This document shows, piece by piece, positions 44,411 through 52,819 of a stretch of 52,819 nt of DNA. The translations under genes and the position numbers were made by a program. Position 1 is the stretch's first letter; the number at the start of each line of letters is the position of its first letter. The DNA comes from Leifsonia sp. Root227 (GTDB taxonomy: Bacteria > Actinomycetota > Actinomycetes > Actinomycetales > Microbacteriaceae). The notes beneath the pieces are model-generated. The model was not told where the DNA came from. It did not search any database and worked only from the letters and a program-made list of their open reading frames with translations. The DNA lies in assembly GCF_001428745.1 (NCBI RefSeq), contig NZ_LMIO01000005.1, positions 6,705 to 59,523 on the forward strand, written 5' to 3'.

Positions 44411-44481
44411 CCTTTCTGGGGAGCCGCCGTTTTGACTGGACGGGACCGCTGTCCGGCAGGGACGGCGGCGCACCAGAAAGG
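44411..44481 (+). promoter_or_regulatory. Long leader hairpin masking the DedA Shine-Dalgarno
   Basis: The arms are at 44411-44430 (starts CCTTTCTGG) and 44462-44481 (ends CCAGAAAGG), 18 of 20 pairs, with a further small stem inside the loop. The right arm contains the SD AGAAAGGA, 5-6 nt before ATG 44487. In the folded mRNA the SD is paired, so the element could switch translation of the DedA gene. Confidence 0.6.
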
Positions 44482-44486
44482 ACTCC

Positions 44487-45131
44487 ATGATCGTGCATTC
44501 CGGTCTCCTCGACCCGCAGGGGATCATCGACGCAGCAGGACCGTGGGCGCTGCTCGGGGTCTGCGCGATCGTGTTCGCGGAGACGGGGCTGCTGGTCGGC
44601 TTCTTCCTGCCGGGGGACACCCTGTTGTTCTTCACCGGCGTCCTGACCCTCACCGGCCACATCGGCGAACCGCTCTGGCTGGTCGTGGTCGCCGTGATCG
44701 TCGCCGCGTTCCTCGGTGACCAGCTCGGCTACGCGATCGGTCGCAGGGGCGGCCCGCGCGTGTTCGAGCGCAAGGAGTCCGGCTTCTTCAGCCGGGCGAG
44801 CGTGGAGAGGACGCAGCGCTTCTTCGACCGTTTCGGCGGCGCGGCGGTCACCATCGCCCGCTTCGTGCCCGTCGTCCGCACGTTCGCCCCTGTCGCGGCC
44901 GGTGTCGGCCGGATGCGCTGGGGACTGTTCACCGTGTTCAACATCGTCGGCGCCGCCGTCTGGGCGACGGCGGTCATCCTGCTCGGCTACGGGCTCGGGC
45001 ACATCCCCGGCGTCGCCGACTTCGTGTCGACCTACCTGGACGTGATCCTGATCGGCATCGTCGTGGTCTCTGTGGTGCCGATCCTGGTCCGCGCTGTCGC
45101 GCTGCGCAGACGGTCCCGCGTCGATTCGTAG
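44487..45131 (+). CDS. DedA-family membrane protein
   Basis: A 214-residue polytopic protein of the SNARE-associated/DedA family: ETGLLVGFFLPGDTLLFFTG, LGDQLGYAIGRRGG, RFGGAAVTIARFVPVVRTFAPVAAGVGRM. The family moves lipid carriers such as undecaprenyl phosphate or phospholipids across the membrane and affects envelope homeostasis. The SD GAAAGGA is buried in a hairpin. It is followed 16 nt later by the AraC-type gene. Confidence 0.92.
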   Translation: MIVHSGLLDPQGIIDAAGPWALLGVCAIVFAETGLLVGFFLPGDTLLFFTGVLTLTGHIGEPLWLVVVAVIVAAFLGDQLGYAIGRRGGPRVFERKESGFFSRASVERTQRFFDRFGGAAVTIARFVPVVRTFAPVAAGVGRMRWGLFTVFNIVGAAVWATAVILLGYGLGHIPGVADFVSTYLDVILIGIVVVSVVPILVRAVALRRRSRVDS

Positions 45132-45147
45132 CCCGTATGCTCCTCTC

Positions 45148-45984
45148 ATGGCCCGCCGACCGTCTCCGTCGCCCGCCCCTGGCGGCTCCGGCTCGTGGAG
45201 GCGCGAGCCGAGCACCGAGGTGCGCAGGACGGGGAGGATGCCGGTGGTCGGGGACGGGTCCCCGGTGGTCCTTGCCGAGTCGGAGGGGGTGACGGCCCCG
45301 CTCGAGTGGGAGCCGCACGCGCACGAGTATCACGAGCTGGTCTGGATCACGGGCGGGACACTGACCACGCGCGTCGGCGACCGCGTCTTCACGGTCTCCG
45401 AGGGGGCCGCGCTGTGGCTTCCGGCCGGGCAGGTGCACTCGGGCAGGCTCACGGCCGGCTCCGAGTTCTTCGACGCGTTCTTCGAGCCGGAGCGCACGCC
45501 TGTCCGGTTCGACGAGCCGACCGCGATCGTCCTGAGCCCTGTGCTCGCATCCCTGCTGGAGTACCTGCAGCGCACCGACCTGGATGCGGGTGCTCGCGCT
45601 CGCGCCGAAGCCGTCGTCTTCGACGTGCTGGAGACGTCGGAGCGCCCGCTGGTGCTGCGGGTTCCCGGTGATCCCCGGATCGACCCGATCGCCGAGGCGC
45701 TGCTCGCCGACCCGGCGGACGGGCGCGGACTGGAGGAGTGGTCGCGCGCGCTCGGGGTGAGCGAGCGCACCATCACCCGTGCCTTCCGGAGTACTACCGG
45801 GCTGTCGTTCGTGCAGTGGAAGCAGTCGCTCCGGGTGCACCTGGCGCTCTCGCTGCTGGCCGAGGGACACGACGTGCAGACAACGTCGGAGCTGCTCGGT
45901 TATGCGCAGTCGAGCACCTTCATCGAGGCGTTCCGGCGGGTGATGGGCACGACGCCCGGTGCGTACCCGCACGCCGCATCCTGA
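45148..45984 (+). CDS. AraC-family transcriptional regulator with cupin domain
   Basis: A 278-residue protein with an N-terminal cupin ligand domain (about 40-125: HAHEYHELVWITGGTLTTRVGDR...LWLPAGQVHSG) and a C-terminal double helix-turn-helix (about 190-275: LGVSERTITRAFRSTTGLSFVQWKQSLRV, GYAQSSTFIEAFRRVMGTTPGAYP). TATGCT (45136-45141) is 6 nt before the ATG, so it is leaderless. It lies 110 bp upstream of the siderophore-uptake operon; AraC proteins that sense siderophores regulate such operons elsewhere, so it may do so here. Confidence 0.88.
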   Translation: MARRPSPSPAPGGSGSWRREPSTEVRRTGRMPVVGDGSPVVLAESEGVTAPLEWEPHAHEYHELVWITGGTLTTRVGDRVFTVSEGAALWLPAGQVHSGRLTAGSEFFDAFFEPERTPVRFDEPTAIVLSPVLASLLEYLQRTDLDAGARARAEAVVFDVLETSERPLVLRVPGDPRIDPIAEALLADPADGRGLEEWSRALGVSERTITRAFRSTTGLSFVQWKQSLRVHLALSLLAEGHDVQTTSELLGYAQSSTFIEAFRRVMGTTPGAYPHAAS

Positions 45985-46028
45985 TGCCTGCTGTCCGAAA
46001 AGCCGTATCCGGTGTCGTTCGCGCCGGA

Positions 46029-46082
46029 TTGCAGACAGGCGACGCCGGACCTATTGTGAGTTAGGTAACCCTTACCTAACTC
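46029..46082 (+). promoter_or_regulatory. Iron box (DtxR/IdeR type) and promoter of the siderophore operon
   Basis: The perfect dyad GAGTTAGGTAA (46058-46068) / TTACCTAACTC (46072-46082) has a 3-nt centre. Its 19-bp core TTAGGTAACCCTTACCTAA is close to the DtxR/IdeR consensus. It lies just after a promoter, TTGCAG-N17-TATTGT (46029-46034, 46052-46057), so a bound iron-loaded repressor would block transcription. Confidence 0.9.
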
Positions 46083-46094
46083 GAAACCCCCTCT

Positions 46095-47015
46095 ATGCCC
46101 ACGCCCTTCTTCCCCCGCGCCGCGACCGCCCTTCGCGGGGAGGACCTCACCCTGCGGTTCGGTGCGACGACCGTCGTCCACGGCGTGACGCTGTCGCTCG
46201 AGCCGGGCCGCGTCACCGGGCTGGTGGGTCCGAACGGCAGCGGGAAGTCGACCCTGCTGCGCTCCCTGGCCAGGCTGCACCCGATCGGCGATGGGCGCGT
46301 GACCCTGGGCGAACCGGAGCGTCAGCGCGCCGTCTCCCTGCTCAGCTCGCGCGAGTTCGCGCAGGAGGTCACGCTGTTCAGCCAGTCCAGGCCGGCGCCG
46401 CAGGGGATGTCCGTGCGCGAGGTCGTCGCCTTCGGGCGGCACCCGTACCGTCGCCGCTTCTCCGGTCACTCGGATGAAGACCGCCGCGCGATCGCGCACG
46501 CGATGGAGCTCACGGGCGTGCAGGCGATGTCCACCAGGGCGGCGGGGGAGCTCTCCGGCGGCGAGATGCAGCGCGTCTGGCTCGCCGCCTGCCTCGCCCA
46601 GGACACCGGAGTCGTGCTCCTGGACGAACCGACGAACCACCTCGACCTGCGCTACCAGACCGAGATCCTCGACCTGGTGCGCGACCTCGCAGACGACCAC
46701 GGCGTCACCGTCGGCATCGTGCTGCACGACCTCGATCACGCCGCCCGTATCGCCGACACCGTGCTGCTCCTGGCCGCCGGCCGCATCCACTCGGCGGGCG
46801 ACCCCGTCTCGGTGCTGACCGCGGAGAACATCGGCGAGGTGTACGACCTGCCGGTGGACGTGCACGTCGACGAGCGCACCGGTCGCCTCCGGATCGACCC
46901 GCTCGGGCGGCACTCGGGGCGGCGGCTGACCGCGTCCACCGTCGGCGCCGCACTCATGGGCGGCGCCGTGTCCACGACAGCCCCCGCATCCACCACCAGA
47001 GAGGACCACCTATGA
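46095..47015 (+). CDS. Iron-siderophore ABC transporter ATP-binding protein
   Basis: A 306-residue FepC/FhuC-type ATPase: Walker A GLVGPNGSGKST, Q-loop region VTLFSQS, signature LSGGEMQRVWLA, Walker B VVLLDEPTNHLDL and the switch His in IVLHDLDHAARI. There is an extra Ala/Thr/Ser-rich tail after residue 280. It powers the fused permease. It is the first gene behind the iron box and overlaps the binding-protein gene by 4 nt. Confidence 0.94.
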   Translation: MPTPFFPRAATALRGEDLTLRFGATTVVHGVTLSLEPGRVTGLVGPNGSGKSTLLRSLARLHPIGDGRVTLGEPERQRAVSLLSSREFAQEVTLFSQSRPAPQGMSVREVVAFGRHPYRRRFSGHSDEDRRAIAHAMELTGVQAMSTRAAGELSGGEMQRVWLAACLAQDTGVVLLDEPTNHLDLRYQTEILDLVRDLADDHGVTVGIVLHDLDHAARIADTVLLLAAGRIHSAGDPVSVLTAENIGEVYDLPVDVHVDERTGRLRIDPLGRHSGRRLTASTVGAALMGGAVSTTAPASTTREDHL

Positions 47016-48067
47016 TCCGCGCCCATCGCATCGCGACCGTCACCGCGACGCTCGCCGTCGCAGCGCTCACGCTCACCGCCTGCGGCACCACGAGCATCCA
47101 GGAGGCGGAGGGCACGGCGCCCGCTGCGAGCTCGGAGAGCTGCGCCGCCGATACGACGAAGACGGCGACCGGGCCGGTCTCGCTGACCGACGGCGTGGGC
47201 AGGAAGGTCACCCTCGCCAAGCCGGCGTCCCGCGTCGCCGTGCTCGAATGGCAGCAGATCGAGGATGCGCTCACGCTGTGCGTTGCTCCCGTCGCCGTCT
47301 CGGACAGCGCGGGATACAGCACGTACGTCAGCGCCGAGAAGCTGCCGAAGGGCGTGACCGACATCGGCGAGCGGGGAGAGCCGGACCTCGACACGCTGTA
47401 CGCGGCGAAGCCGGACCTCATCATCGTGGAGGCGTTCAGCGCGGACGACGACCTGATCGCGCAGCTGGAGAAGCGCGACGTGCCCGTGCTCGCCACGCTC
47501 GGCGCGAACGCGGCCGACCCGATCGGGAACATGAAGAGCGTGTTCTCGATGATCGCGGAGGCGACCGGCCGCACCGAGCGCGCGGACGCGGTGCTGACGC
47601 AGTTCGACGAGCACCTGGCCGATGCCAAGAAGAAGGTCGCCGGCGCCGACCTGGCGACCAAGAAGTTCCTGTTCTTCGACGGGTGGATCGAGGGAGGGAA
47701 CGTCGCCATCCGGCCGTACGGGAAGGGCGCGCTCTTCACGGCCCTCGGCGAGCAGCTGGGGATGACCGCCGCCTGGACGGACGAGATCGACAAGACGTAC
47801 GGCAACGGCGGTGTCGACCCGGCGTACGGACTGGCCCAGACCGACATCGAGGGGCTGACCGCCGTCGGCGACGCCAACCTGTTCTACTCGAACGACGACA
47901 CGGCGGACAGCTACGTGAAGGAGCTCGACAAGAGCGCGATCTGGACCTCGCTCCCCGCCGTGAAGGAGGGCAGGGCGCACGCGTTCCCGTCCGGCGTCTG
48001 GGGCGCTGGCGGACCGCTCTCGAACGAGCAGGCCATCGACGCGTACGTCGACGCCATCGCGGGGTGA
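47012..48067 (+). CDS. Iron-siderophore-binding lipoprotein
   Basis: A 351-residue class III (cluster A) binding protein. The lipoprotein signal is ALTLTAC (Cys about 28), followed by VSLTDGVGRKVTLAKPASRVAVLEW typical of FecB/FepB/FhuD-like proteins, two lobes joined by a long helix, and YAAKPDLIIVEAF. It captures ferric siderophores outside the cell. No siderophore synthesis gene is present, so it may take up foreign siderophores. It overlaps the permease gene by 4 nt. Confidence 0.93.
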   Translation: MIRAHRIATVTATLAVAALTLTACGTTSIQEAEGTAPAASSESCAADTTKTATGPVSLTDGVGRKVTLAKPASRVAVLEWQQIEDALTLCVAPVAVSDSAGYSTYVSAEKLPKGVTDIGERGEPDLDTLYAAKPDLIIVEAFSADDDLIAQLEKRDVPVLATLGANAADPIGNMKSVFSMIAEATGRTERADAVLTQFDEHLADAKKKVAGADLATKKFLFFDGWIEGGNVAIRPYGKGALFTALGEQLGMTAAWTDEIDKTYGNGGVDPAYGLAQTDIEGLTAVGDANLFYSNDDTADSYVKELDKSAIWTSLPAVKEGRAHAFPSGVWGAGGPLSNEQAIDAYVDAIAG

Positions 48068-50193
48068 GCGAGGCGGCACAGGCCGAGGCGCCCCGGCGCG
48101 AGGCCGCACCGGATGCGGCCGGGGAGCGACCCCTCCCCGGCCGCGGCCTCCGCGGCGCATCCGGAGCGGTCGTGCTCGTCGTCCTGCTGCTCGTCGTCGT
48201 GCTCGTGGGGATGTGGCACCTGACGCAGGGGACGTCCGGCATCGGCGTCTGGGATCTGCTCCGCTACGCCACCGGCGCCCGCGAGACGGTCGGCGGCGTC
48301 GCGGTCGGCGACGTGCTGACCGGATCGCGGCTGCCCAGGCTGTTCGCCGGGGTGGCCGTCGGCTTCGCGCTCGGCGTGGCCGGTGCGCTGCTGCAGTCCG
48401 TCACCCGCAACGTGCTCGCCTCGCCGGACACACTCGCCGTCACGGCCGGTTCGTACTTCGCGCTGTCGCTCGTGGCGGCGTTCGGGCTCGCGGTTCCGCT
48501 GTGGGCGTCCGGCGGGGTCGCGTTCGTCGGAGGGCTGGTCGCCGCCGCGGTGGTCCTCGGGCTCGCCGGGCGCGCATCCGGAACGTCGACCACGCGGCTC
48601 ATCCTGGCCGGTTCCGCGATCGCGATGGCTCTGGATGCGGCGACCGCCATGCTGCTCATCCTCTTCAAGGAGAACACCACCGGCCTGTTCGCCTGGGGCA
48701 GCGGCTCGCTCGCCCAGCTGAACCTGGACGCCTCGGTGCGCGCTGCGCCGCTGATCGTGGTGGTGCTGGCCGCCGCGCTGCTGCTCTCCCGCAGGCTGGA
48801 TGCGCTCCGGCTCGGAGACGACACCGCCGCCTCCCTCGGCGTCCCTGTCCGCTCGACGAGGATCGGCGCCGTCCTGTTCGCCGTCCTGCTGACGAGCGTG
48901 TCCGTGACCCTCGCCGGTCCCATCGCGTTCGTCGGTCTCGGGGCGCCGGTGCTCGCTCGACTGATCGCCGGTCGCGTGCACGCCGTGAACCGTCACGCCA
49001 TCCTGCTGCCGGTCTCCGGGCTGGTCGGCGCGCTGCTCATCCTCCTCGCCGACGCCGGGCTGCGCGCGCTGCTGGGCGCGGAGGGCGCCGCGGCCATCCC
49101 CACCGGTGTGCCGACCGCGGTGCTGGGCGCCGTGCTGATCGTCGTGCTCGCGCTGCGGCTCCGCGACTCCGGCTCGGTGCGCCAGCCGCAGCACGCTCAC
49201 GTCGCGCTGCGCACCCGCCGCCGGTTCGTTCTCGTGCTGACCATCGGCGCTGTGCTGGTTGTCGTGGCGGCCGTCGTCGGCCTGCTCGCCGGGAGCCTGT
49301 GGCTGCGCACCGGTGACGTTGTCCAGTGGATGCAGGGGGTCGCGCCCGACCTCATCGGCCGGGCGTTCGACGAGCGCCTGCCGCGGGTGCTCTCCGCCGT
49401 GCTCGCGGGAGCGGCGCTGGCGCTTGCCGGATGCGTGGTGCAGGGAACCGTCCGCAACCCGCTGGCCGAACCGGGCATCCTGGGCATCACAGCTGGCGCG
49501 GGGCTGGGCGCGGTCATCGTGGTGACGTCCGGCATCTCCGGCGGGCGCCCGCTGCTGATCGCGCTGGCCGTCGCGCTGGGGCTCGGTACGTTCGCGCTGG
49601 TCGCCGGCCTGGCCTGGCGCGGCGGGCTCCTGCCCGACCGGTTCGTGCTGGTCGGCATCGGCTGCGGTTACGGGCTGAGCGCGATCACCACCTTCCTGCT
49701 GCTGCGCTCCGACCCCTGGGAGACGCCGCGCATCCTCACCTGGCTCTCCGGGACGACGTACGGCCGCACGCTACCCGACGTTCTGCCCGTCGCCATCGTG
49801 CTCGTGCTGGCGGTCCCCGTGCTCTTCGCGTTCCGGCACAGGCTCGACCTGCTGGCCGTGGACGACGACACCCCGCGCATCCTGGGGGTGAGGCTGGAAC
49901 GCACCCGGCTCTTCGTGCTCGCGATCGCCGCCGTGCTCGCCGCCGTCAGCGTCGTCGCGGTCGGCGTCGTCGGCTTCGTCGGCCTGATCGCGCCGCACCT
50001 CGCGCGCTCGCTGGTCGGGGCGAGGCACGGAAGGAGCATCCCGGTCTCGATGGTGATCGGCGGGCTGCTGGTGTGCGTCGCTGACACGCTGGGGCGCACG
50101 CTGATCGCGCCATCGCAGCTTCCCGCCGGGCTCATGATCGCGCTGGTCGGTGCGCCGTACTTCGTCTGGCTGCTGCGGCGATCCCGGGTCTGA
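48064..50193 (+). CDS. Fused double FecCD-type iron-siderophore permease
   Basis: A 709-residue protein with two complete FecCD permease units in one chain. Unit 1 (about 38-375) has RLPRLFAGVAVGFALGVAGALLQSVTRNVLASPDTLAVTAG; unit 2 (about 385-705) has RLPRVLSAVLAGAALALAGCVVQGTVRNPLAEPGILGITAG; each ends with the GPIAFVGLGAPVLAR or GVVGFVGLIAPHLAR loop. Most actinobacterial systems use two genes; the fusion is like E. coli FhuB. It starts at GTG 48064 (GTGA overlap); the leading ~35 residues are a polar Ala/Pro/Arg tail. Confidence 0.93.
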   Translation: MSEAAQAEAPRREAAPDAAGERPLPGRGLRGASGAVVLVVLLLVVVLVGMWHLTQGTSGIGVWDLLRYATGARETVGGVAVGDVLTGSRLPRLFAGVAVGFALGVAGALLQSVTRNVLASPDTLAVTAGSYFALSLVAAFGLAVPLWASGGVAFVGGLVAAAVVLGLAGRASGTSTTRLILAGSAIAMALDAATAMLLILFKENTTGLFAWGSGSLAQLNLDASVRAAPLIVVVLAAALLLSRRLDALRLGDDTAASLGVPVRSTRIGAVLFAVLLTSVSVTLAGPIAFVGLGAPVLARLIAGRVHAVNRHAILLPVSGLVGALLILLADAGLRALLGAEGAAAIPTGVPTAVLGAVLIVVLALRLRDSGSVRQPQHAHVALRTRRRFVLVLTIGAVLVVVAAVVGLLAGSLWLRTGDVVQWMQGVAPDLIGRAFDERLPRVLSAVLAGAALALAGCVVQGTVRNPLAEPGILGITAGAGLGAVIVVTSGISGGRPLLIALAVALGLGTFALVAGLAWRGGLLPDRFVLVGIGCGYGLSAITTFLLLRSDPWETPRILTWLSGTTYGRTLPDVLPVAIVLVLAVPVLFAFRHRLDLLAVDDDTPRILGVRLERTRLFVLAIAAVLAAVSVVAVGVVGFVGLIAPHLARSLVGARHGRSIPVSMVIGGLLVCVADTLGRTLIAPSQLPAGLMIALVGAPYFVWLLRRSRV

Positions 50194-50230
50194 GCGCGCC
50201 TCGGTTCGTGCCGCCTCAGGTCCGGTTGCT

Positions 50231-51019
50231 TCAGCCGAGGAAGTCGCGGACGACCGAGCTGACGAACGCGGGCTTCTCGGCGATCAGGCCGTGGCTCGCG
50301 CCTGGCACGATGCAGAGCTGTGCGCCGGGGATCGACGACGCGATCAGCACGCTGTGGTCGGGCCGGATGGAGTCGCGGTCGCCCGCCATGACGAGCACGC
50401 GGGCAGTGATGCCCGCCAGGTCGGCCGGGCGCAGGTGCGGCTCGCTGGTCCAGAGCCGGAAGAGCTTGGCCAGCACCGCATCCGCGTGCTCTGGGCCGTC
50501 CGGCGACAGGCGCTCGTAGTGCTCGCGTTCGGCGTCCGGCTCGGTGGCGGACTCCCCGTCGGGCGTGGCAGCGGGGGCGAGCGCCGACAGCACGGGGATG
50601 CCATCGCTCTCTGGCGCGGTGGCGAAGCCGGACGGATCCAGGTTGGCGCTGATGGCCACGAGCGAGCGCACGCGCTCCGGATGCGCGATGGCGAGCATGA
50701 GCCCGATGATCGCTCCGTCGCTGTAGCCGACCACCTCCACCGCCGGAAGGCCATGCGCGTCGAGGTAGGCGACCGCCTCTTCGACGCCGCGCTCGTAGCT
50801 GTACTCCTCGTCGATGTCGGCGGAGCGACCGTGGCCTGGGCGCTCGAACGCGTGCACCCGATGGTCGGGGATCAGCGCGTCCGACGGGGCGCGCAACGAC
50901 TCGAGCGAGCAGAAGCCGCCGTGCAGGAAGAGCACGGGGGCCCCGTCGGCGTCGCCGTCGATCTCGTAGTACAGATCGGACCCGAGGAGGCTGAGGCGTC
51001 CGGATTCGCGGTGCGGCAT
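50231..51019 (-). CDS. Alpha/beta hydrolase
   Basis: A 262-residue hydrolase: VLFLHGGFCSLES (oxyanion), ERPGHGRS, nucleophile elbow GYSDGA, acid AGDRDSI and His in PGASHGLIAE. It is a typical small soluble esterase or peptidase-like member with unknown substrate. It starts at ATG 51019, 10 nt after the beta-galactosidase stop, with no SD. TAGGCT (51032-51027, minus), overlapping that stop codon, is 7 nt before the ATG, so it could be leaderless as well as co-transcribed. It is convergent with the siderophore operon. Confidence 0.87.
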   Translation of the reverse strand: MPHRESGRLSLLGSDLYYEIDGDADGAPVLFLHGGFCSLESLRAPSDALIPDHRVHAFERPGHGRSADIDEEYSYERGVEEAVAYLDAHGLPAVEVVGYSDGAIIGLMLAIAHPERVRSLVAISANLDPSGFATAPESDGIPVLSALAPAATPDGESATEPDAEREHYERLSPDGPEHADAVLAKLFRLWTSEPHLRPADLAGITARVLVMAGDRDSIRPDHSVLIASSIPGAQLCIVPGASHGLIAEKPAFVSSVVRDFLG

Positions 51020-51029
51020 GGGGATCAGC

Positions 51030-52819
51030 CTAGGCGGATGCTCCGAGCCCGCGCGCATCCCGCAGCCGCAGCCTGATCGTGCGCGCCTCCGGACGCAGCG
51101 AGTACGCAGGCCACACATCCGGCCCGCACGCACGCGAGCCCAGACCGTGCTGCGCAGCGTCCACGATCAGCCGCACGCTCGTCGTCGCCGGCAGCTCGTG
51201 CGGGTGGCGCGCAGCGGCGAGCTGCTGGGGCGTGTGCCTGCCCAGGGTGAAGCCGGGGAGGCGCCCTGCCGCATCCGGGATCGCCGTCAGGTTCAGGATC
51301 GGGTCTCCCGCTCCTGTCAGGGTCAGCTGCCGGAACGCGGAGCGGTGCCCGGTCTCCTGCGGGCGGGCGTATGGGACGTTCAGCTCGTCCACCGTCGCGG
51401 AGAAGCGGCCGACGCGGGCGGCGGCCATGCTGTCCGGGTACGACTCCAGCGGGCCGAAGCCGAACCAGTCGGCGCCGTCGACGGGGGTCGCCGCATCCGG
51501 CAGCTCGAAGGACACGCCGATTCGCGGCCACACCGTGTCCCACCCCCGGGACGGCTCGATCTCGATGCGAAGGTCGAGGCCGTCGTCGGTGAGCGTCCAG
51601 ACCGTTTCCAGCGTCACCCAGCGCGCGGAGTCCGCTGGCGCGACGCGTGCGATGGTGCGAAGCGCACCGTCCGCCGCCTCCACCGACTGGATGCGCGTGG
51701 TCAGGCGGTCGAGCCCCTGGCGGCGCCACAGCTCGGCGTTCGAGACGCCGGGGATGCTCGCGTCGCTGCCGTCGACGTCGTCGGAACCGCCCTCGTCGTT
51801 GTCGGTCGGAGCACGGAACAGTTCGAGTGCCGGCCCGGACAGGTCGCGTCCAGCCAGGCGCACCAGGGCGCCGCGCTCGAAGTCCGCTGGGCCGAGGCTC
51901 AGCGTCCCCGTGCTCGGCCGCCACTCCGACACCCGGCGCATCGGCTCCACGGGTGGATGCGGGCGCGACCTGTCCACCTGCACCGAAGCGACGACGTGTC
52001 CCTCCTTCGCCCAACTCGTCGGGGAGGAGAGCACCGCCTCCACCGTCAGCCAGGTCTCCGCGTTCCTGGCCACCTGCACGGCGGGCAGCGGCAGCACGGC
52101 CCTGTCGCCCGCGGCGAGCGGATCCACGGAGAGGACACCGGATGCGACGACCTGGCCGTCCTGCTCCGCCCGCCAGAGGAAGCGCAGGTCGGACGTGTCG
52201 GCCGAGTGCCGTGCGTTCTCGATGGCGAGGGCGTCGCCGTCGACAGTGAAGCGGATCGGCTGTACGACGGCCTTGTACTCGCTGAGCCCTGGGGTGGGGG
52301 TGTCGTCGCTGAGGATCATGCCGTCCATGACGAAGTTGCCGTCGTGGATGACCTCGCCGAAGTCGCCGCCGTAGGCGTAGAAGGGGGTTCCCAGACGAAC
52401 CCGCCGTGCAAGCGAGGGAAGTCACGGGTGAGCGCTTCGTACTGGTCGAGGGCGCCTGGGCCGTTGCCCATCGCGTGCGCGTACTCGCAGAGCAGGAACG
52501 GCTTCGTCCGCTGGCGCGCACCCTCGCCCGGCGTGCAGTTCAGGAGCGGCGCCTGCGATCCGTCGGTGCCGATCGCGGTGGTCTCGGCGATCGACGAGTA
52601 CATCCGGGAGTACACGTCGGTGTACTCGCCCATGTAATCGCCCTCGTAGTGCACGGGGCGGCCTGGGTCGCGGTCGTGCACCCAGGCCGCCATCGCGGCG
52701 AGGTTGCTGCCGGTGCCCGCTTCGTTGCCGAGCGACCAGATCACGATGCTGGGGTGGTTCTTGTCCCGCTCGACGGTGCGCTGGATGCGGTCGAGGTATG
52801 CAGCGCGCCAGCGCGGGTC
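51030..52819 (-). pseudogene. lacZ: GH2 beta-galactosidase, frameshifted by internal deletion (partial)
   Basis: This is the 3' part of a LacZ-type gene; the 5' part is beyond the window. The first segment (52819 to about 52391) has NHPSIVIWSLGNEAGTG with the acid/base Glu and LLCEYAHAMGNGPG with the nucleophile Glu, ending HGGFVWE. The next matching residues, GTPFYAYGGDFGE, are in another frame. The linking stretch that should follow VWE (about 13-16 residues, E. coli W568 region) is absent. In the original frame translation ends in a short Ser/Thr tail at about 52316. The remaining C-terminal beta-galactosidase domains (52391-51030) are intact but out of frame. It is broken, unless this is an assembly error. 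Confidence 0.85.

Overview
The window is high-GC DNA (roughly 70% by eye) from an actinobacterium, most likely a member of the Microbacteriaceae close to Leifsonia. Three things point there: the tilS-hpt-ftsH-folE-folP-folB-folK-...-panC-lysS order, the paired coiled-coil M23 and NlpC/P60 secreted peptidases, and the many start codons that sit 6-8 nt behind a TANNNT -10 box with no Shine-Dalgarno sequence (leaderless genes). No phage, integrase, transposase, plasmid or CRISPR gene was found.

Layout. 1-1000: the C-terminus of a sortase-anchored surface protein, terminator hairpins and a minus-strand tRNA-Glu/Asp/Phe cluster. 1.4-4.0 kb: two translationally overlapping peptidoglycan hydrolases. 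4.1-16.7 kb: ppa, then a long plus-strand housekeeping run (tilS, hpt, ftsH, folEPBK, DUF3180, two PH-domain membrane proteins, a DUF2520 Rossmann protein, panC, lysS) with many ATGA/GTGA overlaps. 16.7-27.0 kb: ctaG-like, a small membrane protein, cls, pirin, a lipoprotein, clpC, a GNAT acetyltransferase, a membrane-anchored exported protein, a repeat-rich gene-free stretch, and radA. 27.0-35.0 kb: an accessory patchwork (hydrolases, tRNA-Ser, a glycosyltransferase, an ArsR-RibD-SRPBCC operon, a VOC protein, an SDR, a methyltransferase).

35.0-42.9 kb: a minus-strand seven-gene sugar locus (binding protein, two permeases, a uronate-dehydrogenase-like enzyme, a ManD/RspA-type enolase-superfamily dehydratase, a ROK regulator and an aldose epimerase) behind a strong promoter with a palindrome in its spacer. 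It encodes no ATPase and presumably borrows one. It is the best candidate here for an undescribed catabolic system. 42.9-46.0 kb: a MerR-reductase pair, a DedA protein behind an SD-masking hairpin, and an AraC regulator. 46.0-50.2 kb: an iron-siderophore ABC operon under a near-consensus DtxR/IdeR iron box, with both permease halves fused in one protein. 50.2-52.8 kb: an alpha/beta hydrolase and a GH2 beta-galactosidase gene broken by a deletion/frameshift.

Other signals are two families of 50-60 bp palindromic intergenic repeats, several tandem repeats, divergent promoters sharing one -10 box, and a strong over-use of the hexamer GGATGC/GCATCC.
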